A stretch of DNA of 64,000 bases from Porites lobata (lineage: Eukaryota > Cnidaria > Anthozoa > Scleractinia > Poritidae). The stretch lies in assembly GCA_942486035.1 (NCBI GenBank), contig CALNXK010000016.1:2133501-2197500 (forward strand), given 5' to 3'. Both the position numbers and the translations under genes were made by a program. How positions within the stretch are numbered: the stretch's first letter is position 1; every line of letters begins with the position of its first letter. The notes under the pieces are model-generated. The model made no database searches, was not told the origin of the DNA, and worked only from the letters and a program-made list of their open reading frames with translations. Below are positions 50,501 through 61,500 of the stretch, piece after piece.

Positions 50501-51288
50501 AGCCACTAAACTATATAACCTCGACTGAAGAGCCACCGAGCCGCCGAGCCACTAAAATATATACCTATAATCTGCTATAATACATACTAAAGTATATGCC
50601 TTCTATGTCTGTCTTATACTTATATGTCTTATATCTTTCTCGTTCTTTAAACACTTGTCGTGACTAGCGAGCCACCGAGCCACTTCTGTTTAAGACCTTA
50701 AAATATGGCCCTGTATTCTGTAGTAGTTGCTCCAGCGTTTAATTTTTAATTTTTTATTTTTAATTTTTTTTTTTTGGGGGGGGGGGATTTGTTTTTCTTT
50801 TTTTTTTAATCATTCGAAGAAAGCAAAACAAAACGGAAAACATTTGGAAATAAAATCAGAAACAAAGAAAATGAAAAGTTAAAATTGAGATTGACAGATT
50901 AAGACTAATTTTTGCTACACGTTACATTTCGTTGCAGTCTCAATCATCGTCCATTATTTTGTATCCCAGACGCTGAAACATAGTTACCTTTTGTTTAGTT
51001 ACTATTCACTACCCAAGAGACTACAGGAGCTACGTTCTAGTTCATGATAGCACTCAGAAAAACGTAAGCTTACCTCCAAACAGAGATCAACTTTGGGAAA
51101 GCAGCTACAGCACCGAACAAAGGGCTCTCTCACCACTCCACGACACACCAAACACTCAAGATCCTCCTCACAGACAGAATGGCTCTCTGTTAAGTTAAAT
51201 TGCCTCGATATTGTTAACAATTCCGAGTATTTGCGAAAAGAATCACAGTATTAAATTTTAAGAACAAACCTTCCACCAGAACCGCCAT
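32589..51288 (-). CDS. TADA2A: Transcriptional adaptor 2-alpha (ADA2a), ZZ-SANT-SWIRM
   Basis: Exons found, in transcript order: 51270-51288, 51074-51186, 49546-49605, 44593-44668, 43011-43073, 42273-42332, 41247-41335, 40578-40650, 39784-39847, 39427-39450, 36986-37065, 36060-36131, 35358-35446, 35216-35259, 34364-34407, 33570-33643, 32589-32780 (411 codons; human protein 443 aa). The ZZ finger is intact: C18, C21, C32, C35, C42, C45, H55, H59. A SANT block follows (SWNAQEEIDLLDGISYCGFQ; CEQHYLECYINDP), then DPPRPPMDS, FDMSGYMP and the C-terminal SWIRM domain (RLAQARTLIRIDVNKTRK). In animals ADA2a is a subunit of the ATAC acetyltransferase complex beside GCN5/PCAF and ADA3. Phase breaks imply unseen small exons between 49546 and 44668 and between 44593 and 43073; a stretch like human GLINLRKFQ is also missing near 37.1-39.4 kb. 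The 24-nt exon 39427-39450 and the donor at 44592 are the weakest calls. The ATG lies in a YY1-like AAAATGGCGG context. Confidence 0.9.
32975..33331 (+). mobile_element. SINE with tRNA-type B box
   Basis: GGCGGGTCCAAATCCCGGCC resembles a tRNA T-arm/B box. It is followed by ACTCAGCCGGGGTCTTTAAA, CTTCTCGAATAAGGACGA and TTGTGGGACGTAAAAGAACC, a body I remember from cnidarian SINEs. The A-box part is degenerate or truncated. The element ends near a GATGAC microsatellite. It is in the last TADA2A intron. Confidence 0.6.
33336..33389. repeat. GATGAC/GATGAT microsatellite
   Basis: Imperfect GATGAC and GATGAT units directly after the SINE body; possibly grown from the SINE tail. Confidence 0.7.
36190..36360 (+). 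repeat. G-rich low-complexity repeat
   Basis: Long G runs and repeated GGGGTCATTTT/GGTCTTTTT words; a related G-rich piece (GGGCGGGGTGGGGGGGGCAC) lies at 36858-36877. Intronic in TADA2A between exons 36060-36131 and 35358-35446 and, for the second piece, upstream of 36131. Confidence 0.4.
38063..38165. mobile_element. 103-bp hairpin MITE with near-perfect 9-bp duplication
   Basis: Arms AAGCTCGGTGCATAAATTAT and (reverse complement) AAGCTCGGTACATAAATTAC, continuing through CG-GAGT-TCGATA. AGGCGGCCC precedes (38054-38062) and AGGCGGCCT follows (38166-38174), 8 of 9 identical. Intronic in TADA2A. Confidence 0.7.
38190..38770 (+). repeat. Degenerate GGTCAGT-rich stretch
   Basis: GTCAGT or TCAGT words recur irregularly (GGGTCAGTCAAAAAATG, GGGTCAGTACGC, GGGTCAGTCAAGTGAG, CGGTCAGTTAGGTCACC), mixed with GATGGGACATATG/GATGGAACATG. 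This looks like a decayed minisatellite with no fixed period. TADA2A intron. Confidence 0.4.
40818..40845 (+). repeat. TTTTTG microsatellite
   Basis: Four to five TTTTTG units. TADA2A intron. Confidence 0.7.
45112..46170. repeat. 80-bp tandem satellite, about 13 copies
   Basis: Units contain AACAAGTTCGCTTTTACACC, AAGTAAAAACGCGCTAATAA, TATGAATATTCCTCGTTCTA and AGCCAACCACGCA. Copies at 45441-45840 are almost identical with an exact 80-bp period; the outer ones are diverged or shortened, as expected for unequal exchange. Open frames here are translated repeat. Confidence 0.9.
46945..48682. repeat. 140-bp tandem satellite, about 12.5 copies
   Basis: Each unit reads TGCATATTCACCAATAGAAC, CATTGGAATAGGGTGCTTTT, the CCATTGGTACCAAT palindrome cluster, GGAATTGCCCTGTACCCAGC, then AAAATAATCTAAGTCCCCTT and AATGAGA. 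One unit near 47530 lacks one 17-bp palindrome step. The array breaks off inside the palindrome at 48682. Confidence 0.9.
49023..49391. mobile_element. MITE with inverted ends AGGGACCTTAC
   Basis: Left AGGGACCTTACAATCTGACA then ACGGCGACG; right reverse complement AGGGACCTTACGAAACTACG then ACGGCGACAGC. About 369 bp and no coding content. I recall this terminus from coral genomes. The target duplication is unclear. TADA2A intron. Confidence 0.7.
49917..50091. mobile_element. MITE with inverted ends TAGGCTGATTTAGCAACAGA
   Basis: The terminal 21 bp are perfect inverted repeats and the pairing continues (GGAACTTCAGTTGAAGAC / GTCATCAACTGACTTTCC). TA at both edges fits a Tc1/mariner-type TA duplication. 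Length about 175 bp. TADA2A intron. Confidence 0.75.
50450..50685. repeat. Cluster of GAGCCACCGAGCC repeats
   Basis: GGTGGCTCGGTGGCTCGG at the left and several CGAGCCACCGAGCC units, alternating with CACTAAAATATATACC spacers. The left units are inverted relative to the rest, so it can fold. TADA2A intron 2. Confidence 0.65.
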
Positions 51289-51292
51289 TTTG
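51282..51292 (-). promoter_or_regulatory. YY1-like motif over the TADA2A start codon
   Basis: CAAAATGGCGG on the minus strand, with the ATG inside the motif. YY1-type elements over start codons are common in housekeeping animal genes; function here is inference. Confidence 0.35.
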
Positions 51293-51672
51293 ATTTTTAC
51301 AGTAGGATGGAGACTGGAACGAGCATCCAGGCTCCTGGCCGAGAAAAGGTGGTGGGACTTTCATGAGTTACACACTACAGACTTGCCAACCTCCAAAAGG
51401 ATAAAAATGTGAGATTCTGAACCTACTGCGGGGAAAAGTGGTGAGAAATGGGTAAAAAGCTGTGAGATGTCACAAATTTCCAAGCGGAAGGACTTGCAGT
51501 GGGGATTATAGGTATTCAGTGGCGGATCCAGGAAAGGGGCCCAGGGAGCCCTCCCCTCCCTTATTTTTAGACCAAACTGAGGCATCGGACACAGTATAAG
51601 GTTGGGGGTTAGCAACTTTGTGCATAAATGCTAAAGTCTATGTGATCATTTTGCATGGGATATGGGTTATGC

Positions 51673-51780
51673 TAGCCTGCGAAAACATTCGTTTCTCCTC
51701 GCTCTTCGCCGCTGAGGACGTTTCGTGCGAAACGTCCCCAAAGGCGAAGAGCGAGGAGAAACGGATGTTTTCGCAGGCTA
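51673..51780. mobile_element. 108-bp hairpin MITE with 9-bp duplication
   Basis: Arms TAGCCTGCGAAAACATTCGT, then TTCTCCTCGCTCTTCGCC, facing GGCGAAGAGCGAGGAGAAAC and ATGTTTTCGCAGGCTA, around GACGTTTCGTGCGAAACGTC, itself a hairpin. GGGTTATGC precedes (51664-51672) and GGGCTATGC follows (51781-51789), 8 of 9 identical. Confidence 0.75.
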
Positions 51781-54700
51781 GGGCTATGCAACAGATGACA
51801 TAAGCGAGTGAGCTGATGAAACGTATGAACAGACCGTTTGGATCCTGGAAAAAAACTGATCGTTTTACACGCAGTTACGCAATACCATCTATTGCATGAC
51901 CAGTACTCTGTGAAAAACCCTACAGACATAGCCATAAAATTAAAAGATAAAAACGATCCAGATTTTTGAAAAGTTGTTTTTAAACCCACACTCTTAATCT
52001 CAGGAAATCAAGAAACGGTTTGTATTCAACGTATCATTCTTGTTTTCCGCGATACGGCAAAAACATAGCTCCTACATTCGATAATTATATAAACAACACT
52101 CACCCAACCAACAATCTACTGATTTGCTGTAACGTAGGGCTAGCGTATCTCTTATATTATATATTATTTTTGTGTTTATCCCCCCCCCCCCACCGACAAA
52201 ACACCACAGTTTCTTTTTGAACAATGCTGTTTATAATATTTGATTCCGTCAAGTAGGATATATTTAGCCACCTAATAAATAAACGTATAGTCATCCTCCT
52301 TAGCGTTAATCAGTATTACTCAGTTCTCTCTCAAGAGTAAATTTACTGTTTAGCATGAACTGAGTAATAAGCGAAGGCAAACACGCTAGAGGCTGTCCAA
52401 TTTGCCGCCTATTTTTCGCGTGGAGCGAAAATTAAAACAAAATTTTTCCCTTCGAATCAACATGGCATGTATTCTGAAGTAAGACGAATTAAGCTTTGTT
52501 TGCATTACATTATCGTCAAATAAGGCGTTAATTATCATGAATAAGTAGCTGCGTTGCGTCTGAATGCGTCGAACTGTGAAGTCGAAACGTGAAGTGTATG
52601 GATCCGCCTCTTCAGTGATGAGAAGGTGGCCACTGATGAAGAACGTTTGGAAATAGGGTACAAATATTTTAGGTCTAACATCCTCCCTCACCCCACCCTA
52701 CAGGTCCGACTGCTTAAAAAATACGAAAATAAAACTAGGCGGTTCTATAATAGTTCAGCTCACCGCATTTTGCGTCAACTCAATAGACAAACTGAGAGTT
52801 CAGTGGTCAGCAGCCTCTTCCCATTTAAAAAATTATTGTCACGCTGGTTACCCAAGGTTTGCCGTCTTTCTTTCCTCTCCCGCCCTGTTGCGTAAGCTCA
52901 CTATTGATATGAAAATGACTTTTCATTCTCCCGCAAATTAAACTTATTTCCATAAGAAGGGTTTTTCACTTAGCCTCGTTTGTATGCATGAGAGTTTTTG
53001 GAACTTAGAAATGGCCCATTAGCCTATAATATTATTCGGTTCTTTAAAACTTTGAAAACAGGTAAATAACAGTTGCTACTCTCATAAAGGAGGGTGTTAA
53101 AAAAGAAGAACAGGGGCCCGGCTCCTCGAAAGATGGTTCAGTTTAGCCCAGGATTAAGCCAAGTTTCAAGCAAGGTTTTCTTGTCTAACAACATGTAACT
53201 CGAGCTTACAAAATTGATTGTACCTTTACTTCGAAAAATGAAATGATAAGACAAAACGTTACTCTAAGCAATACATAGTTGAGTCCAGAAAAAAAATGGA
53301 GAAGGAAGAAATGGAAAAGAAGGAAGAGTTTGACGGGAAACAAATTAACCCGTTTAAAATGTTTGGGACGTTGCAAATACCAGGTCAAGGAAAAATAGGA
53401 CGCGCGTAATCTCAGAGAGTGGGCAGCACTTTTCACGATCTCTGCACATTACCATTTAGGACCGTCGGAACGTGAAGTGTATGGATCAACGAGTTTGTGT
53501 AAAATTTCACCCCGATTTCGCTTTCAGAGAGACCTCGTTTAGACTTAATTTAGTAGGAATAAAATACAGCAGATTGCATTTTTTCCGCTTCTGTAGCAAT
53601 TCCCTTTTGAAATGGTTTACCGCCTTAAACACTCTTCAGGACATCTATTCCTTTTGAGATTAAGACCGGGTAGCACTCGACATCTTCTGTCACTCAAATC
53701 TCGCATGAGTGACTTCGTTATGCTTCTATAAAACTTTGTCATACACGGTAAGAACAAGGCAGCTATTCACTGAAGCCCAAATTACTAGTAATCTAGGATA
53801 TAAAATAAATAGCTTAATTTCTTTTTACTTCTATAGTTAATTTGCATGACTGAATGCGTGAGAGGTACATGAACGCGGAAAAATCAGCTTCCACGCCCTA
53901 TTAAAAGAGCTTAAGGCCACTATAACCTTTTTAGAAATGACGGATTAACAACAAGAAAATTTATTATATTGTTCAAGTGGCCTATAATTGCATATATGAA
54001 TCACTGATCATTGACCAATATGATAATGTACCAACTGCTACTCAGTATTTAACTACTGTTTTATCAGTTCGGGTTCTCGAGTTGTGTTTCTACAGTGTCA
54101 ATGGCAATATTTTGTTAAACAAACGTTGGCATATTATTGTCGAAGTTGTTCTGCTAACATTGGTTGTTTTCTTTTTGATTACCGACGTGCGTATGTGACT
54201 CCGACATGCAGTATGCCAACACGGGTCAGGGTTAAACACGAGCCGAAATAAAATCAGATAATTAACGCACAAAAAACCTTTGACGTTATCAAAGATTCAT
54301 TGTTAAGATTCGTGAATCAGAACAGCGCCCTAAGGAGATCTTGGCGGATGGAGAAACCGAGAAAATCGGTTGAAGTATACCTTTTTGCCTAACGTCGAAG
54401 AGAACGAAATTTTTCATTTGTCAAACTAAGTGCATGCGTATATTTTAATACACATGGATCGGAGTTACTGCAAGATGACGAGGTGCAAAGGAAATAGCAA
54501 CGGGAACATCAAAAAAGCAATTCATGTAGTTTTTAAAAAAGCATAATGAATACATTTAGCACGGTTGCTAGTTCCGTTCGCTCTGATTTTTTTGGAATTT
54601 AAAGTTTGCCTCTTTCTCTACCATTTCTTACTGATAAGTATTTTGGTTCTTCCTGATTTTAAAACAATGATTGATTATTTCCTCTTTGGAGTTTTCTATT

Positions 54701-54968
54701 TGTGCTAAAGTCCCTTTAACACCGTCAGAGGAAATGGTTACCTACTACGCAAGTAAAGCAAACCGAGCGAGAAGATCAATCCAAGTTCTGCCCTCTATTT
54801 AAAATTAGAAACAAGGCGCACTTGTTAAAAGTATGAAAACGTCTTCCAGCGAAATCAAGTAACACAAAAATGCAGTCTTTGGGGTAGAAAAGGTCCAGAT
54901 TCAAATCTCTTGAACTGGAATCTCAATTGATCAAGGGAACTGCATGGGATTTGCGTATACTGGAAACA

Positions 54969-55000
54969 AAAACACACACACACGCACACACACTCACACA
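54969..55000. repeat. CA microsatellite
   Basis: Interrupted CA repeats, about 15 units, upstream of the F5/8C gene. Confidence 0.8.
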
Positions 55001-55545
55001 TAAGAAAAAGAAAACAGAGAAAGAAAAAAGTAAAAAATCCCGCAGTCGTTGTGTCGTGAATTTGCGGCCTACATTAGCATAAAAAGAAAACCTTGATAAG
55101 GTTTTACTTGTGTTGTGTGCTAACTGGGGTTACCATTGTATGTAGCCAATTTTTGTTTTAAAAAGGTTGTTGCACAGTAGTTTTCTTACGACTCTTCCTT
55201 AAAAAAAATGGGACGGAACTTTATAAGGGTGATTTTAGACGAATGCAAGGACTATGAGTAACTACAATTGTTGCTTTTTTCAGTGCCTTTTATTCTCTTG
55301 TGACGTAAGTAATCACGCGTTCACAATGGTTTAAGGAGAGCTCAGAAACAGGAAAAAGTTGACGCTATTGTTTTGTTTTTTTTTTATGGCCTGTGATATT
55401 GCATTTATGCATTATTTAGGATTTAATTTGCTTGTATAATTGTGTTTTAAATGTGTAATTGCAGTTCACATTATAAGTTCGACTTCTCAAGTAGATGTTG
55501 GATAAAACAAGCAGAGACTGAGGGGGGCTACGGACTGAAGGAAAA

Positions 55546-58500
55546 ATGACATTTGCAAGTTTACTTATTTATCTAGCATTGCTGTGCTCATCCTTATACG
55601 CCAAACGTAAGTTAAATGCAAATCAACTATTTTGTCAGAGTTATCAGATACAGCCTAAATAAGCGATATAGTCGAGATGGCAACCCAGCTACTCAAAAGC
55701 CCTTAAAGGCCGGACGGCGCAAACCAAGAATACTTTAACCTACCGATGGACCCACAAAAAGGCTCAGCGGCACTCTAAGGGCTTTCGTCACTTGTTGCTA
55801 GATAGACAAAAAGGTTGATTGGACTGAAGCTGTACATGTAACTGATTCTCCAGCAAATCGCAGGCATGGTAATCGACGTTTTGTGAGTTAAATCCACTTC
55901 GTGACTTTCAACCCTTTGAACAATGGCGCGATTAGTTTATGAAACAACTTTCACTTGTGACTATAATTTTTTTATTAATACAGAGCTGAGGAAGCAACGA
56001 ATACTAACAATTGTGTTAAATTTGGAGAGATAACTTTCAGATGCCGCAACTTTAAGGCTAGAATCGAATTGCCTAGACTTGTTTTTGAGAGTGTTTCTGC
56101 AACGCATCGTTGCAAAAATGAGTGTTAAAAACAAATGTCTGAATTAGCGGCTTGTGGAAAACTGAATGCAAGTCATCTGTTTTAATGTTGGGCGATCATT
56201 GAAGAAAATTTAAAAAATCAGCGTATATTCTTGAAATAGCTGTAAAAGGGGTTGGATTTGTACAGTTAATTGAAGATGGTTCAAAAAAATTAAGTACGTT
56301 ATAGTGGCAGCCGTAAAAGCTTTCGTCCGAAGGTAGATGGTATTCATTGCATTTAAACTCAGTAGGGCAAGGCATTTACGTTCACCAAAGTCGTGGTAAG
56401 CTCTATTGTATACACTTTTTGACGTAGAGACGGGCAAATTAAAGGAAGTATGCTTCTATCTAAAGTTTCTCATGAAATTTTAAACTTTTGACAGACGTGC
56501 AATACGCTTTTTCCCTTTATCACACGAACAATATAGTATAAAAGCCATCATTATCTAAAACGGAATTTTGTTTATTTTTGTGTATCCTATTCGCCAAGTT
56601 GTTCTTGTGCTTACAATAGCAAAAATTTTAATGACCTTTTTTAAAATTAAAATTAGCCACAATCGGGAAAAAGTTGCGTCCCGCTCCACCGAAGCGGGAG
56701 CATTTTTGTAGTTTCAACTGACGAGAATAGTTCTTGCGTTCAATGGCGCTGTCACGATCAAGTCCAGCGCTGCACAACAGTGTTGACATCTGATCAACAG
56801 TAGTAATCATACTACTAGCAGTTTCCAAAGCTTGTATTTCCAATAAAAGGCCTCATCGTTTTCGCCTGAGCGGCGGATCCAGCGCAGGCTTTGGAACAAT
56901 CTTATGAGTGGGAGTGCCGTGGCTCAAAGGTTTGGCCTTTGACGCTTTTACAAGACCCCTACAGTTAATAACCACATGTTACCTCATTACTAAATTATTG
57001 AGTTCGACTTTGCTGTTAGTAGTCATTTATCATTATTTTAAAGAAGTCTGAATCACGAAGGCCGACGAGTTTAGGCCAGCACTTAGCCCGTTTCAGGCTC
57101 CAAGATAGAAGTGCAGTCGTGCGTGTTATTTTCGCTTGGCTTGTGTTAATTTTGGTACTTCCATACTATCTGAGAGCCTCGCGTAAGCTGGCTAGGGATG
57201 GGCTTCCAATTTTCAAAATTAGCCACAATCGGAAAAAAGTTGCGTCCCGCTCCACCGAAGCGGGAGTGTTTTTGTAGTTTCAATTGACGAGAATAGTTCT
57301 TGCGTTCAATGGCGCTGTCACGATCAAGTCCAGCGTTGCACAACAGAAAGATATAAATTTTCGTTTCAACAGTGTTGACTTCTGATCAGTAATAGTAATC
57401 ATACTAGTAGTAGTTTCCAAAGCTTGTATTTCCAATAAAAGGCCTCATCGTTTTCGCCTGAGCGGCGAATCCAGCGTAGGCTTTGGAACAATCTTACAAG
57501 TGGGAGTGCGGTGGCTCAAAGCCTTGGCCTTTGACGCTTTTACCAGACCCCAAAGTTAATAACCACGTGTTACCTTCTTACTAAATTATTGAGTTGGATT
57601 TGGCTGTTAGTAATCATTTATCATTATTTGAAGGAGTCTGAATCACGAAGGCCGACGACTTTAGGCCAGCACTTAGCCTGTTTCAGGCTCCAAGATAGAA
57701 GTGCAGTCGTGCGAGTTATTTTCGCTTCTTCCCTACTATGAGAGCCGCGCGTAAGCTAGCTAGAGCTGGGCCTCCAATTTTCTGCTACAAAATAGGACAT
57801 CACTGAGTTAAAAGATAAAACAATGTTCTAGATCCCTTGGGGGGTTATCGAGTTGTACCTTCAACCGCAAGGTGAATCACTTGGAACATGTTTGCTTATC
57901 ATTAACAAAAATAATTACGCTGACCAAGAGGAAACAGTGCACGTGGGAGAGGAAGGTGTGCCGTACAGTTTTTTTCCCCGTGCATGCAACACAGGCTATC
58001 AGAGGCTGTGAACAATTACCACGGCAGAAAAAAGTTCACGGCTTACATTTTTGATTACATAATTTGTTATAACAAATGGCAGCCTACCTGTTGCTGTTTA
58101 GTTTGGTAAGATATGTACAGCGCCCGAAATGTTCCCCAACCCTGAAATGATCCCCAAATCGACCCCGAAATGATACCGACCCCAAAATGATCCCCATTTC
58201 TCTTCACGTCGACCCCGAAATGATCCCCATTTAATTTTAGGAATGGAATGATATCCTAGAACTATGGATCGTGCAAAATGCACAACATTATAACTTAAGC
58301 TTCACTAATAATCTTCACTTGCCCACGATGACATTAATTTGGGATTACACTTTGAACTGGATTAAACGAAAATATTATTATCAAAAAAGTACACAAAGTC
58401 TAGTATATTTTTAGGAACACCATGAACTGCAACTGCTAATATCAAGAAACACAACATTTTTTAAAATTATTACTTGGGTGATTATAACCCGGGTTATAGA

Positions 58501-61500
58501 GAAAACTGCATAGATGTTAAATTGTAAAAATGATGTTAAAACTGCATGCCTTGGATATTGAATTTTAAAAATGGTGTTTAACGCTGTTTAAAATCTTAAA
58601 ATGATGTTGAAGATGCAAAAGTATACATACAGGCGATTAGATGACAAAAGCGCTAAAAAATCACATAAACTCAGTGTAGCGAACTGTTTAATTAAGGTAA
58701 AAAAAAAAAACAATGCAAATACAGTGTACGATCAATCTTGCTCAACGTTGGATCAAAAAAGATCGTGATCAGTCAAAATAGATCAAATTGAAAACGTTAC
58801 AGTCAAGTGACACTTTAGCAGGTTTCAGTCTGAGTCTTGGGTTTGTTTGTAAGTGGGTCAGTGCGAAGAATGTCGGAAGCTCGTTGTATTTGGATCTAAA
58901 GAAAGGTTTTGTCGTAGCGGCGATTACACTTTTCATTCTACAGGTGAGACCCACCACATCAAATCTCATATCACTTGTGAAACTTTTAATGTTATCTACT
59001 TGATTCAATGTCGCCTGTGTAATCTACAATATATTGGAGAAAATAAACGTCGCCGCAAAGACCGTCGTAATGAACACAGACGACCTATACTCAACCCTAC
59101 TGGTAATTACATCCATACTGCAGTTTCAGAACACTTTCTAATCAGTAATCATTCCGACAATCATATGCTTTTGATTCCTATTGAAAAACTTAAAAATGGG
59201 CGCGATTCTTTTAGGAAAGCACGTGAAGCCCACCTTATCCATAAAGCTAAGACAATTGAACCTCTGGGCATCAATAAACGTGATGAACTGCAACTATATA
59301 TGGTATATCTTTTATTTTTTTGTTATCTTGTCTTTTAAAGTAGCCACCATACCACGTCACATTGTGTAATTTCGGTCATAATTTTACTTCATATATATTT
59401 CTGTGAATTCGTGATATCTCAATAAACCTGATGAAGACTGGTATTGGCCAGTCGAAATATCGCAACTAAACTCTATTTCACTTTGTTTGATCAGACGCTG
59501 CTAAAGTCTTCTTGAGTCAGACTCGTACCCAGACGCTATTTAAGTGTTTTTTGGGATGAGAGAAGATTGGGGATTAGGTTGAGGCGCGCGGGGTGTCATG
59601 GCAAGGGAAGAAGGAAAAATACTGTTCTTCACCAGGAAATTGAGTAATTTTAACTTTCAGTGGACAAAAACTTTGTATCAGAATAATTTTAAAAATATGG
59701 CATCCTTTGTTACATTTTTCAAGGGCTAAAGAAGTAATAAATCATCTGTAGTAACACCAAAGAAAATTTCTCATGGAAGTTCGAGAAAATGAATTTCAAA
59801 TTTCACAAGAATTGTGATTACAGAGGTAAAATTCTGAAAATTTCATGAGTAGGAAGTATTTTGTGAAATTTGACATTCATTTTCTCGGGCTCCCATAAAA
59901 ATTTTTTTTTGGTGTTACTACAGATGATTTATTACATGTTTAGCCCTTGAAAAATGTAAGAAAGAATGTAAGATGGTTTAAATTATTCTGGTACAACGTT
60001 TTTGTCCACTGAAAATTAAAATCACTCAATGTCCTGGTGGATTCCGTCTTAACACTTTGTGCGCCCGATATGTAACTGTGAACGTAGTGCGTATTTGCTC
60101 CGATCCATTTCGCCAAGTCAGACATCATTATGAAACTTGGGCATAGCAGGACTGCGGGAGGTTATGAGTATGCAAAGCAGTGCACTGCCTTAGAACTAAC
60201 AGAACACATGTGCATACAACGTAGCTTTGCCCACCTTACACCATTGTGCTCGAATTCTGGCATACGTACGTATAAAGGGTTTGTACACATTAGTTCTAAG
60301 CGTGTACCGTACTCGGGAATCGTGCCCGCTGAACACCTAGCGTATACCAAAGCGAAAAAACATAAGCCACATATACGATTGTCGATCATCTCTTGCCAAT
60401 TCAAGAATTCCCGTTAAAAACTGGGGACACTATATTTTACGCCCTCTAATGGAGACGAGACCGCCATTTTACGTGGTCATCCGAACCACGCGAAGGTCTA
60501 GCCGCCTGCAGGGCAAAGGAAGTACCTTCATTTCTCAGTTATTTTATTACCCTGACTATTGGTCCGGTCCCGGGAATCGAACCCGCGACCTCCCGCTCTG
60601 CAGTCAAGCGCTATACCGACTGAGCTAATCCTGCCGCGGTAACGCGGTTAACGCATAGAATAAGGCGCTCGAGCAATTTGATCAACTTTGGTTGAGTTAT
60701 ATTTATCCATGCATGTCCCCATAAATCAGTTATTTGTTTTCTACACAGGATGTTCCTACCCTCTGGGGATGGAGAACAGAGACTTACCCGATGCCCAGAT
60801 AACAGCTTCAAGCGAGTACGACGCCACACATGGCCCGTCCAATGGCAGACTCAATTTCAAGGCTGGAGGAGGTAAGACTGGCGCATGGTCTGCCAAAACA
60901 AATGACGTTCATCAGTGGCTACAAGTGGATCTTGGGCAAGAAATGGTAGTGCAGGCGATACAAAGTCAAGGAAGACAAGACCGTTATCAGTGGGTCAAAA
61001 GCTATACTGTTTCCTACAGTAATGACGGGATTACCTTCACAGCGTATGGCCAAAACAGGGTATGTAGAGAACACTGTAAAAAGTGCCGTAAAACCTGCAA
61101 AGGAAATAGGTATTTGTATGGTTTAAGCAAATTCAAAAAGCTTCAAACTGTACCAATATTTAACTTTTCAGACCTAAAACAACCAACATGCAATCACCCC
61201 AAAAAAACTGATTAACATTTAAGGGTAGCCGTTTCCTCTTTAAGAGTGGAAAACAGAAGTCTTTTTTTTATCACGGAGTCAGCTTTGAAAAGCAATCGGT
61301 TCGTAAGTCAACAGAAAGTGTAGCTCATTTGCTGATAATGCAGTCGATAACAATATTGAAAAAGATGATAAACAATGTGCTTTTATTCCATTTATGCAGG
61401 TCTTTCGGGCAAACAGAGATCAAAACTCCGTGGTTTTAGGCCTGTTTTCACCATCCATCAAGGCAAGGTATATTCGTCTACATCCTCAAACGTGGAATGT

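Larger units (their letters stand above)
51289..55545. other. Divergent intergenic region between TADA2A and the F5/8C gene
   Basis: About 4.3 kb separating the two 5' ends. Visible content: a possible dispersed repeat with GTGGCGGATCCAGG (about 51520-51560), a 108-bp MITE at 51673, C10 and CA tracts, and a GGCCCGGCTCCTCGAAAGAT repeat-like start at 53115. No exon with splice signals was recognised. Several short open frames at 52.4-54.3 kb have no recognised domain. Confidence 0.5.

Noticed and set aside
52386..52895. Two frames of 101 and 89 codons in the TADA2A-F5/8C gap
   Set aside because: No recognisable domain, no splice partners and ordinary intergenic composition; cannot be told from chance.
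60563..60637. tRNA gene on the minus strand
   Set aside because: A and B boxes are good, but the acceptor arm does not pair and the unit continues into a SINE body, so it is a SINE head rather than a tRNA.
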